Shown here piece by piece: positions 42,875-50,973 of a stretch of DNA of 64,000 nucleotides. A model generated the notes under the pieces. The model saw only the letters and a list, made by a program, of their open reading frames with translations, was not told the origin of the DNA and did no database searches. Position numbers and translations under genes: made by a program. Location: positions 186,001 to 250,000 of the forward strand of contig NZ_VNHS01000005.1 in the NCBI RefSeq assembly GCF_008124765.1. Reading direction: 5' to 3'. This DNA comes from Paenibacillus methanolicus (lineage in GTDB: Bacteria > Bacillota > Bacilli > Paenibacillales > Paenibacillaceae). Positions within the stretch are counted from its first letter, which is position 1. Every line of letters starts with the position of its first letter.

Positions 42875-43013
42875 CATGAAGCTTTGTCCGCTAGGACAAG
42901 AGCGTGCCAGCTCGAAGCAACCCGCCAACCGCGAACAAACGTAAAGCATGAAAGGGGAGTCCAGAGGGCAAAGTCCTCTGGTTCCCCTCGGCGGAGGGGG
43001 AAGGGGGAGGGAG
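42875..43013 (+). repeat. Dispersed structured repeat, copy C
   Basis: The element has hairpin 1 (GCTTTGTCC/GGACAAGAGC), the core GCCAACCGCGAACAA, hairpin 2 (CCAGAGG/CCTCTGG with loop GCAAAGT) and hairpin 3 (CCCCTC/GAGGGG), then GGAAGGGGGAGGGAG. It lies between the LacI gene and the sugar-binding lipoprotein gene, the same relative position as copy A. The G-rich tail of this class lacks the final GGGGCGGGGCCCC-like end seen in B2. Confidence 0.75.
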
Positions 43014-43039
43014 AATGGCTGAACGCAAACCAATCAGCG

Positions 43040-43061
43040 TTTCTGAAAAGCTTTTCAGAAA
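43040..43061. promoter_or_regulatory. Probable LacI-family operator before the sugar importer genes
   Basis: A 22-nt perfect palindrome is centred on AAGCTT, with core CTGAAAAGCTTTTCAG. The same core, with one base changed, lies at 41661-41676 just after the promoter of the LacI gene. A second short palindrome (AAAACGCGTTTT) is at 43099-43110. Confidence 0.65.
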
Positions 43062-43212
43062 TTCGTTTCTCCATAGATTTAGACGGGGTACAAATAAAAA
43101 AACGCGTTTTATGGCATTTTAGGAGGTGATGCGGAACATTTTGGCATTCCGCTCCACAAGCAATCGCGTTAGCGCCATACACTAGCAACCATTCGGAAAG
43201 GGTTGAGGTCTT

Positions 43213-44628
43213 TTGAAAACGAAGAAAAAGAGCGCATTGGTAATGTTCGGCACGGTTCTCGCGTTATCGGCGGCGCTTAGCGCCTGCGGCGGCAACAACG
43301 AGACGAACAATACGGGTAATACGGGCGGCGGCACGAACACGACCGACACGACGAACCAAGGCGGGACGAATACGACAACTCCGGATACGGCGGCGGGAGA
43401 TTCCTACGTGGCCAAGGCGCTGAACGGTGACTATAAAGGCACGAAGGTAACGATGTTCGGCCCGTTCACGGACGCCGACGAACAGAAGTTCAACGCGTCG
43501 ATCAAGGAATTCGAGGATAAAACGGGCATCGACATCGCGTACGAAGGGTCCAAGGAGTTCGAGGCGACGATCTCCGTGCGCGTGAACGGCGGCAACGCGC
43601 CGGACATCGCGGACTTCCCGCAACCGGGCCTGCTCAAGGGCTTCGTCAAGGACGGCAAGGTGATCGACGTGAAGTCGTTCCTCACCGACGATTACTTGAA
43701 GAAGCAATATAACCAAAGCTGGCTGGACATGGCGACGATGCCGGGAGCTTCTGGCGACGTGTATGCGGGCGTCTGGGCGCGCAGCAGCGTGAAGAGCCTC
43801 GTCTGGTACAACAAGAAGGCGTTCGACGAAGCCGGCTACAAAGTGCCGACGACGTGGGACGAATTGATGACGCTGACCGACCAAATCGCCAAAGACGGCG
43901 ATCCGGCTTGGAGCATCGGCATCGAGAGCGGCACGGCGACGGGCTGGCCGGCGACGGACTGGATCGAGGACATCATGCTGCGCACGACGACGCCGGAGAA
44001 CTACGACAAGTGGGTTAGCGGCGAGCTGCCGTTCACCGATCCGGTCGTCAAGAACGCGGTGAAGAAAATGTCCGACATCTGGTTCAACGACGACTACGTG
44101 TACGGCGGACGCAAATCGATCGCCACGACGTCGTTCGGCGACGCCGTGAAGCCGCTGTTCGACAACCCGCCGAAAGCATGGCTGCACCGCCAGGCGGGCT
44201 TCATCACCTCGTTCTTCCCGGAAGGCTTGAGCGCGGACAGCTTCGACTGGTTCCCGCTGCCTCCGATCGACGCGCAGTACGGCCAGCCGGCGCTCATCTC
44301 GGGCGACATCTACGCGATGTTCAACGATCGTCCGGAAGTACGCGCGGTTATGGAGTTCTTCACGACGGCAGACTCGCTGAAGACGTGGATTCAATCCGGC
44401 GGCGTGACGGCGCCGATGAACGGCGCGGATCCGTCGTGGTACGCGAACGATCAAGAGAAGCGCATGGCGGAGTTTCTCTCGTCCGCGAAGACGATCCGCT
44501 TCGACGGCTCCGACCTGATGCCGGGCGCGGTAGGCGCAGGAAGTTTCTGGAAGGGCATGACGGACTACGTCAGCGGCACGGTCGATTTGGATAAGGCCAT
44601 GGAGGAAATTCAGGCCGGCTGGAAATAA
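43213..44628 (+). CDS. Sugar ABC transporter substrate-binding lipoprotein, AglE-like
   Basis: The 471-residue lipoprotein has a signal ending in ALSAC (Cys25), followed by an Asn/Thr/Gly-rich linker to about residue 60. The family-1 binding domain follows (FGPFTDADEQKFNASIKEFE, GNAPDIADFPQPGLLKGF, and the C-terminal PVVKNAVKKMSDIWFNDDYVYGG). Binding proteins of this length paired with permeases like the next two often take up alpha-glucosides. The start is TTG with GAGG 4 bases upstream. No ATPase gene is adjacent. Confidence 0.9.
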   Translation: MKTKKKSALVMFGTVLALSAALSACGGNNETNNTGNTGGGTNTTDTTNQGGTNTTTPDTAAGDSYVAKALNGDYKGTKVTMFGPFTDADEQKFNASIKEFEDKTGIDIAYEGSKEFEATISVRVNGGNAPDIADFPQPGLLKGFVKDGKVIDVKSFLTDDYLKKQYNQSWLDMATMPGASGDVYAGVWARSSVKSLVWYNKKAFDEAGYKVPTTWDELMTLTDQIAKDGDPAWSIGIESGTATGWPATDWIEDIMLRTTTPENYDKWVSGELPFTDPVVKNAVKKMSDIWFNDDYVYGGRKSIATTSFGDAVKPLFDNPPKAWLHRQAGFITSFFPEGLSADSFDWFPLPPIDAQYGQPALISGDIYAMFNDRPEVRAVMEFFTTADSLKTWIQSGGVTAPMNGADPSWYANDQEKRMAEFLSSAKTIRFDGSDLMPGAVGAGSFWKGMTDYVSGTVDLDKAMEEIQAGWK

Positions 44629-44706
44629 CTTTGGCAAGCTGGAGGCGTGCGCGCGCCTGACGCGGCGCGCACGTCTCTTTTTCTATTGATGTGAGGAGGT
44701 TGTCGG

Positions 44707-45789
44707 ATGGAGCTTAGAGCTGGAAAAGGCAATGCTCTGCGCTTGCTGTTGCTGTCCGTTCTCGTACCGGTGCTGAATATCGGCGTGCATTGGCTGATCT
44801 TCCTGTTCTTCCGGGATTCCGGGCTGCCGCCGATCGCGAACGCCGTGCTGGCCGTGCTGTGGGGCGGACTCGGGATCTACAGCATTTACTACTCGTTCAA
44901 CTGGCTGGTCGAGCAGTATCCCGACCAATGGAAGCGGAGACTATTGCCTTTCGTATTCGTCGGGCCGGCGGCGCTGCTTCTTGGCTGGCTGCTCGTCCTG
45001 CCGACGGTAAGAACGCTGTATTTGAGCTTTATGAACGCGAATTCGACGGAATTCGTCGGCTTCGCCAACTTCGCGGCCGTGTTCACCGACCGGCTGCTGG
45101 TCACCGCGCTGCGCAACAACTTGCTATGGGTCGTGTTCGGCACGCTCCTGTGCGTCGGCTTCGGCCTGTTGATCGCCATTCTGGCGGATCGCAGCAGCTT
45201 CGAGCGGGTGGCCAAGGCGATTATTTTCATGCCGATGGCGATCTCGTTCGTCGCGGCGGGCGTCATCTGGAAATTCATCTACTACTACCAGCCGGAGCAG
45301 GAGCAGATCGGCCTGCTGAACGCGATCGTCGTCGCCTTCGGGGGCGAGCCGCAGGCGTGGCTCAGCATGATCCAGCCGTGGAACAACCTATTCCTTATCG
45401 CCATCCTCGTCTGGATGCAGACCGGCTTCGCGATGGTCATTTTTTCCGCGGCGATCAAGAGCATTCCGGAGGATATGCTGGAGGCGGCCCGCGTCGACGG
45501 CGCGAACGAATGGACGATTTTCTTCAAAATCATGATTCCGACGATATCCGGCACGTTGCTGTCGGTCACGACGACGATTATCGTGTTCACGCTGAAAATT
45601 TTCGACGTCGTCATGATCATGACGGGCGGCCAATACGAGACCGACGTCGTGGCGACGCAGTTCTACCGGCAGTTGTTCATGTATCAAAACACGGGCTACG
45701 GCTCGACGCTCGCCATCGTGCTGCTGATCGCGGTAATCCCGGTCATTATCGTCAACCTGCGCCAGTTCCGCAAGGAAGGAGGATTCTAG
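44707..45789 (+). CDS. Sugar ABC transporter permease, AglF-like
   Basis: The 360-residue permease has two extra N-terminal helices before the usual six-helix core, as in alpha-glucoside-type inner-membrane components. The EAA loop LEAARVDGANEWTIFFKIMIPTI is near residue 260. GGAGG lies upstream of the ATG. It ends one base before the next permease starts, so the two are cotranslated and form the channel with each other. Confidence 0.92.
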   Translation: MELRAGKGNALRLLLLSVLVPVLNIGVHWLIFLFFRDSGLPPIANAVLAVLWGGLGIYSIYYSFNWLVEQYPDQWKRRLLPFVFVGPAALLLGWLLVLPTVRTLYLSFMNANSTEFVGFANFAAVFTDRLLVTALRNNLLWVVFGTLLCVGFGLLIAILADRSSFERVAKAIIFMPMAISFVAAGVIWKFIYYYQPEQEQIGLLNAIVVAFGGEPQAWLSMIQPWNNLFLIAILVWMQTGFAMVIFSAAIKSIPEDMLEAARVDGANEWTIFFKIMIPTISGTLLSVTTTIIVFTLKIFDVVMIMTGGQYETDVVATQFYRQLFMYQNTGYGSTLAIVLLIAVIPVIIVNLRQFRKEGGF

Positions 45790-45790
45790 G

Positions 45791-46885
45791 ATGGCCAAAC
45801 GCAGAAGCAAGCTGAAGAAATCGAAGTGGCTCGTCAACGCCGTCCTCGCGGTTATCTGCCTCGTCTGGTCGATTCCGACGATCGGGCTCCTCGTCTCCTC
45901 GTTCCGGCCGGCGGCGGACATCCTGCAATCCGGCTGGTGGAACGTGCTGCCGCACCGGGAATGGCAGACGGTGGAGCAGCTGACGCTGCCGAGGGACACC
46001 GACCTGCGGGAGCCGATCGACGTGAAAGGCCAGACGTATACGGACGACCAGCTGCGCGCCGGCGTCACGGTAGGCGATGAGCGTTATATTTGGGAAAATC
46101 GCCGTGCTCGCCTCCTGAACGTGCAGGAGAAGCATTGGGGCGCGATCACCAACTTTACGACCCAGAACTACGAAGCGGTACTGGGCGGCAAGGAGTACAA
46201 GATCGCGCTGCCGGACGGCGGCACGAAGACGGAGAAGGGCAGCGGCATGGGGCAGTCGTTCTGGAATACGATGGCCGTCACCGTGCCCGCCACGGTCATC
46301 CCGATCCTGATCGCTTCATTCGCGGCGTACGCGTTCGCGTGGCTGCGCTTCCCGGGGCGGCGCTCGATCTTCGTCATCATCATCGCGCTGCTCGTCGTGC
46401 CGATTCAGGTGGCGCTTATCCCGATTTTAAAGGATTACACGTCGCTCGGCCTCAACGGCACGTATGCCGGCATCTGGCTCGCGCACGCCGCGTTCGGCCT
46501 GCCGCTCATCACGTATTTCATGTACAACGCGATCAGCCAGCTGCCGAAGGACCTGTTCGAGTCGGCGTTCATGGACGGCGCGACGAACTTCACGATTTTC
46601 AGCCGCCTCATCCTGCCGCTCACCGTGCCGGCGCTGGCGTCGATCAGCATCTTCCAGTTCCTGTGGGTGTGGAACGATTACCTGGTATCGCTCATCTTCC
46701 TTGGCAGCCAGCCGGAGGTGCAAGTCATGTCGATGAAGATCGCGAACCTGGTCGGTTCGAGAGGCAACGACTGGCACCTGCTGACCGCGGCCGCGTTCAT
46801 CTCGATGCTGACGCCGCTCGCCGTATTCTTCGCCCTGCAGAAGTATTTCGTGCGCGGACTGCTCGGCGGTTCGGTGAAAGGGTAG
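45791..46885 (+). CDS. Sugar ABC transporter permease, AglG-like
   Basis: The 364-residue permease has a large extracytoplasmic insertion after the first helix (GWWNVLPHREWQTVEQ through about residue 145), which is characteristic of AglG-type alpha-glucoside permeases. The EAA loop is ESAFMDGATNFTIFSRLILP and the C-terminus is YFVRGLLGGSVKG. The presence of the insertion is why I favour alpha-glucosides as substrate over generic sugars. A terminator follows 21 bases after its stop. Confidence 0.92.
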   Translation: MAKRRSKLKKSKWLVNAVLAVICLVWSIPTIGLLVSSFRPAADILQSGWWNVLPHREWQTVEQLTLPRDTDLREPIDVKGQTYTDDQLRAGVTVGDERYIWENRRARLLNVQEKHWGAITNFTTQNYEAVLGGKEYKIALPDGGTKTEKGSGMGQSFWNTMAVTVPATVIPILIASFAAYAFAWLRFPGRRSIFVIIIALLVVPIQVALIPILKDYTSLGLNGTYAGIWLAHAAFGLPLITYFMYNAISQLPKDLFESAFMDGATNFTIFSRLILPLTVPALASISIFQFLWVWNDYLVSLIFLGSQPEVQVMSMKIANLVGSRGNDWHLLTAAAFISMLTPLAVFFALQKYFVRGLLGGSVKG

Positions 46886-46906
46886 GGCGCATCGCCGTAA
46901 CAAGTA

Positions 46907-46953
46907 TAAAAAGCCGCTATCGCGGGATTCCGAGAATCCGCGAAGCGGCTTTT
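46907..46953. terminator. Bidirectional terminator after the sugar importer
   Basis: The stem AAAAAGCCGCT/AGCGGCTTTTT encloses an inner hairpin (TCGCGGATTC-like/GAATCCGCGA). A run of A on one side and T on the other serve the importer and the convergent AzlD gene. Confidence 0.85.
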
Positions 46954-46974
46954 TGGCTTGGATTTGGCTTGTGT

Positions 46975-47310
46975 TTATGTCCCGGGAAATAACAGCCGCA
47001 GAAGCATCAGCACGACGATGCCCGTCGATACGGTAGCCAGGATGCTGCGCGTCTTGATCGCGACCAAGAAGGACGGCACCGCCGTGTAGAGCGCGAGATT
47101 GCCGCTCAGTCCGACGGCCTCGCCTTCCGGGAAGAACAGCGCCTGTCCGACCAGCGCCGCCATGACCGAGACCGGCACGTAATGGAGCCATCTGGTCAAC
47201 CATTGCGGCAGACTCAAGCGGCTCAGCAGCATGAGCGGCACGACGCGCGGCAGCAAAGTGACGAGCGATGCGCCGACAATCGCCAAGAGCACGTCCCCTC
47301 TTACTTCCAT
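46975..47310 (-). CDS. azlD: AzlD-family branched-chain amino acid transport subunit
   Basis: The 111-residue membrane protein has four helices and the AzlD pattern (LLAIVGASLVTLLPRVVPLM, LHYVPVSVMAALVGQALFF, TAVPSFLVAIKTRS). It works with AzlC as a heteromeric exporter of branched-chain amino acids or their analogues. Its start overlaps the end of azlC by 10 bases. The apparent longer reading frame upstream runs through azlC out of frame and is not real. Confidence 0.9.
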   Translation of the reverse strand: MEVRGDVLLAIVGASLVTLLPRVVPLMLLSRLSLPQWLTRWLHYVPVSVMAALVGQALFFPEGEAVGLSGNLALYTAVPSFLVAIKTRSILATVSTGIVVLMLLRLLFPGT

Positions 47311-48035
47311 CGCTCCACCGCCAATCCCGCCGTCGAAGCGATCAGAGTCGCGGCGATGACAGCGAGGCTGCCGGAGAGGAAGTAGAAGCTGAGGGTTGCC
47401 ACGACGACCGCGATAATGGCGACGATGACATCCGTCCGAATCTGATTCCGTCCGAGGATCGTCAAGACGATCAGCGAGATGAACATCGCCGGCAGCGCGA
47501 AATCGAGCCCGAACCGCTCCGGATCGGCGATCCACTGGCCGAGCATGGCGCCCGCGATATTCGCGAGCCACCAGAATACGTAAGCGGTCAAATTGAGCCC
47601 GTGCATCCACCGCTCGCTAATCGCCTTGCCGTCCGATGCCTTGCTGATGGCGACGCCGAACGTCTCGTCGCTGACGAGCGCGCCGACGAACAAGTTCCGC
47701 AGCGGCGTCAGATGGCGGAAATACGGGGACAGCGCCGCGCTAAGCAGCAGATAGCGCAGGTTGACGAAGAACGCGCCGATGACGATCCCCGCCACCGAGC
47801 TGCCGGAGACGAGCATGCCGACGGCCATGAATTGCGCCGAGCCCGCGTACAGCAGCAGGCAGAACAGCGTAATCTCCATCAGGCTAAGCCCGGCCGTCGT
47901 CTGGATGACGCCGGCCGCCAGGCCGATGCTCAGATATCCCGGCAGCGTGGGCAGACAATCCTTCATCCCTTGGCGGAATTCGCGGGCGCCGGCGGCTAGT
48001 CGGGACTGCGCTGCTGACGGTTGTTCCATGGCCAT
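47301..48035 (-). CDS. azlC: AzlC-family branched-chain amino acid permease
   Basis: The 244-residue membrane protein has the AzlC signature GLSLMEITLFCLLLYAGSAQ, then FVNLRYLLLSAALSPYFR and SDETFGVAI. It is the large subunit of the AzlCD exporter. Its ATG overlaps the stop of the PhzF-type gene (TAATG), and azlD overlaps its own end, so the three genes are translated as a coupled operon. Confidence 0.92.
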   Translation of the reverse strand: MAMEQPSAAQSRLAAGAREFRQGMKDCLPTLPGYLSIGLAAGVIQTTAGLSLMEITLFCLLLYAGSAQFMAVGMLVSGSSVAGIVIGAFFVNLRYLLLSAALSPYFRHLTPLRNLFVGALVSDETFGVAISKASDGKAISERWMHGLNLTAYVFWWLANIAGAMLGQWIADPERFGLDFALPAMFISLIVLTILGRNQIRTDVIVAIIAVVVATLSFYFLSGSLAVIAATLIASTAGLAVERWK

Positions 48036-48829
48036 TAGTCTACCCCGACATGAAGCTCCGCGGTGGCGTAGAGCACCGCCCGCCCGCTAATGCTCACGCG
48101 CTCGCCAAGGTCTTCGCAGTAGAGCGTGCCGCCTCGCGCCGATACTTGACGGGCGGTTAGCTTCCGTTTGCCCAACCGCTCCGACCAGTACGGCACGAAA
48201 CTGCAGTGGGCCGATCCGCAGACGGGGTCTTCCGGTACCTTCAGCTTCGGGAAGAAGCAGCGGGAGACGAAGTCGTACGGCTTCCCTCCCGCGCTTGGCG
48301 CCGTCACGAGCGCGCCGAGCCCATCCGGCAGCGCCGCCAGCTTGGCGAAGTCGGGCGACAGGTTCGCGACGTCGGCTTCCGACTCCAAGACGAACATCAG
48401 GTCGCGGCCCAAGTAGGTTTCGAGCGGCGTGATGCCGAGCGCGTCGGCCATGGGAGCGGCGAACGGATGAACGGCCGGCATGCGGCTCGGAAAATTCATT
48501 TCGTATAGCTCGCCGAGCCGGCGGACGACAAGCTCGCCGCTCAGCGTACGGAACCGGATCGTCTCCGCGCCAGGCTCGCGGAAATTCGCGATCACGAAAG
48601 CGGTCGCGAGCGTCGCGTGGCCGCAGAGGTCGATTTCGCCGCCCGGCGTAAACCAGCGCAGCCGGTAATCGTCGCCTTCCGGGACGGCGAAGGCGGTTTC
48701 GGAGAGATTATTTTCGATCGCGATGCGCTGCATGAGGCCGTCCGGCAGCGGCGCGTCCGTGACGAGGACGCCGGCGGGATTGCCTTCGAACACGCGATCC
48801 GCGAACGCGTCGACGACGTAATACTTCAT
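48035..48829 (-). CDS. PhzF-family isomerase-like protein
   Basis: The 264-residue protein has the PhzF double hot-dog-like fold motifs: YYVVDAFADRVFEGNPAGVL, the likely catalytic Glu in NNLSETAF, FTPGGEIDLCGHATLATA, and the second-half GSAHCSFVPYW. Family members are isomerases or epimerases, often of unknown substrate. I prefer the second ATG (MKYYVV) because AAGGAAGG is then 9 bases away. Coupling to azlCD suggests that it may act on an amino-acid derivative that the exporter removes, which is inference. Confidence 0.9.
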   Translation of the reverse strand: MKYYVVDAFADRVFEGNPAGVLVTDAPLPDGLMQRIAIENNLSETAFAVPEGDDYRLRWFTPGGEIDLCGHATLATAFVIANFREPGAETIRFRTLSGELVVRRLGELYEMNFPSRMPAVHPFAAPMADALGITPLETYLGRDLMFVLESEADVANLSPDFAKLAALPDGLGALVTAPSAGGKPYDFVSRCFFPKLKVPEDPVCGSAHCSFVPYWSERLGKRKLTARQVSARGGTLYCEDLGERVSISGRAVLYATAELHVGVD

Positions 48830-49095
48830 GGTCATACACCTTCCTTGTGCTAGCTATCGTTCGTCTATGTGCCATTGTAGCAGTGGCGGTATGACGGTTC
48901 AACGCGATAATTGTAGGCCATACGATTTTTGGCCGCGGCGGGAGCGGTGCGCGCTCGTCCTGTTTGGAACGCTTTCGTTATTTCCTAATTAAAGGTAAAA
49001 TAATAGCGCGTAAACGGGACGGCAGCCGCTTCCCCGAACAAGATGGAGCTCGCAAATTCTGCGCGGCATATGCAATGCAACAGAGGAGGATCAAC

Positions 49096-49722
49096 ATGTC
49101 CAGGAGGAGATCGATGTTGAAAAGAATGCCGTTCGAGCGTCCGACCGACCATTACGATGAGAAGTTGCTGCCGATCGACGAGCAGCTGTGCGCGCTCTTG
49201 AAGCAGCGAAAGGCGCTTTCCGGAGGCAATCCGGGCTACCCGCCGATCGAATACGTGGAGCGTTGGGCGACGGATAATGGACTGCAGGAGGAGTTTGTGA
49301 AGGTCTTATTCGGTACGCTTATGAACGAAGACATCTTTAAGCCCGTCGTTGAACCCGAGGGATTTCGAGCGTACATCCCCGTGCTGCAATCGTTCGAACA
49401 AGACGGGTTCTTCTACACGCTGAACGCCGTTCGGCAATATAACAATGCCAGCATCGTCACCCTTGCGATCGATTGGGATACCATGTCGGACGACATGCCG
49501 AATCATATGAGCGCGAGAGGCCTATACGAACTAAATGCGGGCGAGGACTACGAATGCCGGATGACGGAAGGCGGAAGCTCGAGCGGTCACGGCTCGTACA
49601 ACTTCGTCGTTTGGCCGCCGCTGCCCGATGATTTGGCCGGCATGACGTTCGTCTTTACGCCAATCGGCAGACCGCGGGAATGCGATACGGAGAGGAAACG
49701 GCTCGTCTTCGATGTGAAATGA
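49096..49722 (+). CDS. Hypothetical protein
   Basis: I cannot name this 208-residue protein, though the stretch MPFERPTDHYDEKLLPIDEQ followed by LCALLKQRKALS looks like a conserved Bacillota hypothetical. The N-terminal 60 residues resemble a chorismate-mutase-like helical pair (IDEQLCALLKQRK). The remainder is beta-rich. Two starts are possible: the ATG at 49096 (GAGGAGGA, 5 bases) and the ATG at 49114 (AGGAGGAGA, 3 bases). It is followed by an HxlR regulator after 35 bases. Confidence 0.75.
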   Translation: MSRRRSMLKRMPFERPTDHYDEKLLPIDEQLCALLKQRKALSGGNPGYPPIEYVERWATDNGLQEEFVKVLFGTLMNEDIFKPVVEPEGFRAYIPVLQSFEQDGFFYTLNAVRQYNNASIVTLAIDWDTMSDDMPNHMSARGLYELNAGEDYECRMTEGGSSSGHGSYNFVVWPPLPDDLAGMTFVFTPIGRPRECDTERKRLVFDVK

Positions 49723-49757
49723 ATCGCGAGTCGTATATTTTAGGGGAGGCGGAGGCA

Positions 49758-50159
49758 GTGAAGAATAATGCAAACGCCGCGGGAGCGCAGGTCGACGAGG
49801 GACAACGGCGTGCGCGGACGATGGACGATACGTGCGTGCCGACCGGCGTCAAGCTCCATGACACCGGCTTCGGATACACGCTGTCCGTCATCGGCGGCAA
49901 GTATAAAATGATCATTCTGTATTGGTTGTCCGAACATCAGGTCATGCGGTTCAACGAGCTGCAACGCGGGATCGGCACCATCACCTTCAAGACGCTTAGC
50001 GTCATGTTGAAAGAAATGGAGGCCGACGGGCTGGTCCGGCGCGAGGAATTCCCGCAGGTGCCTCCCAAGGTGGAGTATTCCTTGACGGAGCGCGGACGTT
50101 CCCTCATGCCGCTGCTGGATTGGATGTGCGCGTGGGGCGAGGAGAACGGTCCGTTCTGA
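49758..50159 (+). CDS. HxlR-family transcriptional regulator
   Basis: The 133-residue protein has the HxlR winged helix: GYTLSVIGGKYKMIILYWLSE, MRFNELQRGIGTITFKTLSVMLKEMEADGLV, and YSLTERGRSLMPLLDWMCAWG. The first 35 residues, with one Cys in DDTCVPTG, may hold a sensing cysteine as in quinone-responsive HxlR proteins. It starts at GTG with GGGGAGG 8 bases upstream. It is convergent with an FMN-type quinone reductase gene that is a likely target. Confidence 0.88.
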   Translation: MKNNANAAGAQVDEGQRRARTMDDTCVPTGVKLHDTGFGYTLSVIGGKYKMIILYWLSEHQVMRFNELQRGIGTITFKTLSVMLKEMEADGLVRREEFPQVPPKVEYSLTERGRSLMPLLDWMCAWGEENGPF

Positions 50160-50164
50160 GCGGA

Positions 50165-50728
50165 TTAGAGGCTGTCGATAAAATGCAGGTACTGCCGCGC
50201 GCTCCGATCCAATAGGTTCGAGGCCGGTTCGTTCTCCTGCCCCGGCACATTCTCGCCCGGCTCGCCTTCCGTGCCGTAGTACGCGAAGTGCGATCGGTAA
50301 TCCGCCCGGCAATAGCGGAACGTCGATTCGAAGGGGGCCAAAATTTGCCCGAGCGTATAGCGGTATCTGCCTTCAGGCCGGTAATCCGATTCCTTGATGC
50401 CAGCCGAGACCGCCAGCGCCGTCTTGCGATTCAACAGCTTGTCGCCTCCGTTCGAGCCATACGCCCAGCCGTACGTCAACACGTCGTCCAGCCACTTCTT
50501 CAGGAGCGGGGGGCAATTGAACCAATAGATCGGGAATTGCAGCGCGAGGTTGCCGTGCGCTTCGACCAATCGCTGCTCGCGGTCCGCATCGATGCGGCCG
50601 TCGGGGTAAGCCTCGTGCAAGTCGTGCACCGTGTATTGGTCCGGAAACTTGCGAAGCTCTTCGACCCATCGTTTATTGACGACGGAATTTTCGAGATCGG
50701 GATGCGCGACGATGATAAGCGTATTCAT
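50165..50728 (-). CDS. Flavodoxin-like NAD(P)H oxidoreductase (MdaB/YwrO type)
   Basis: The 187-residue protein has a flavodoxin-like fold: LIIVAHPDLENSVVNKRWVEEL, the FMN-contact ALQFPIYWFNCPPLLKKWLDDV, and LTYGWAYGSNGGDKL. Such enzymes reduce quinones by two electrons using NAD(P)H. AAAGGAGG lies 9 bases before the ATG. It ends 5 bases from the convergent HxlR gene. HxlR-type regulators often control exactly such reductases, so quinone or diamide stress is a plausible signal. Confidence 0.9.
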   Translation of the reverse strand: MNTLIIVAHPDLENSVVNKRWVEELRKFPDQYTVHDLHEAYPDGRIDADREQRLVEAHGNLALQFPIYWFNCPPLLKKWLDDVLTYGWAYGSNGGDKLLNRKTALAVSAGIKESDYRPEGRYRYTLGQILAPFESTFRYCRADYRSHFAYYGTEGEPGENVPGQENEPASNLLDRSARQYLHFIDSL

Positions 50729-50973
50729 GCGATTGCCTCCTTTTACGGATGTCGATTCGTGTTCTGAGTATACGGCTGGCGCGGCGGCATGAGAAGTACG
50801 CACTTTTGGAACAGGTACTATCGTAAAGGTAAGCGTTCCGCTTGCCCGGTGCGTTCGCCGATCGCAAGCTTAGGCGGCATCCGCGCCGCCAAGAGACGCG
50901 GGCTAACAACGTCAAAAAGCAGCCGATCCTCGTTCGGCTGCTTACGGCTTCCTTCGCGTTGCGATCACATCGT

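Noticed and set aside
46975..47610. A 211-residue version of AzlD
   Set aside because: The extra N-terminal half reads through azlC out of frame; the 111-residue form begins at the expected ATG and has the usual family length.
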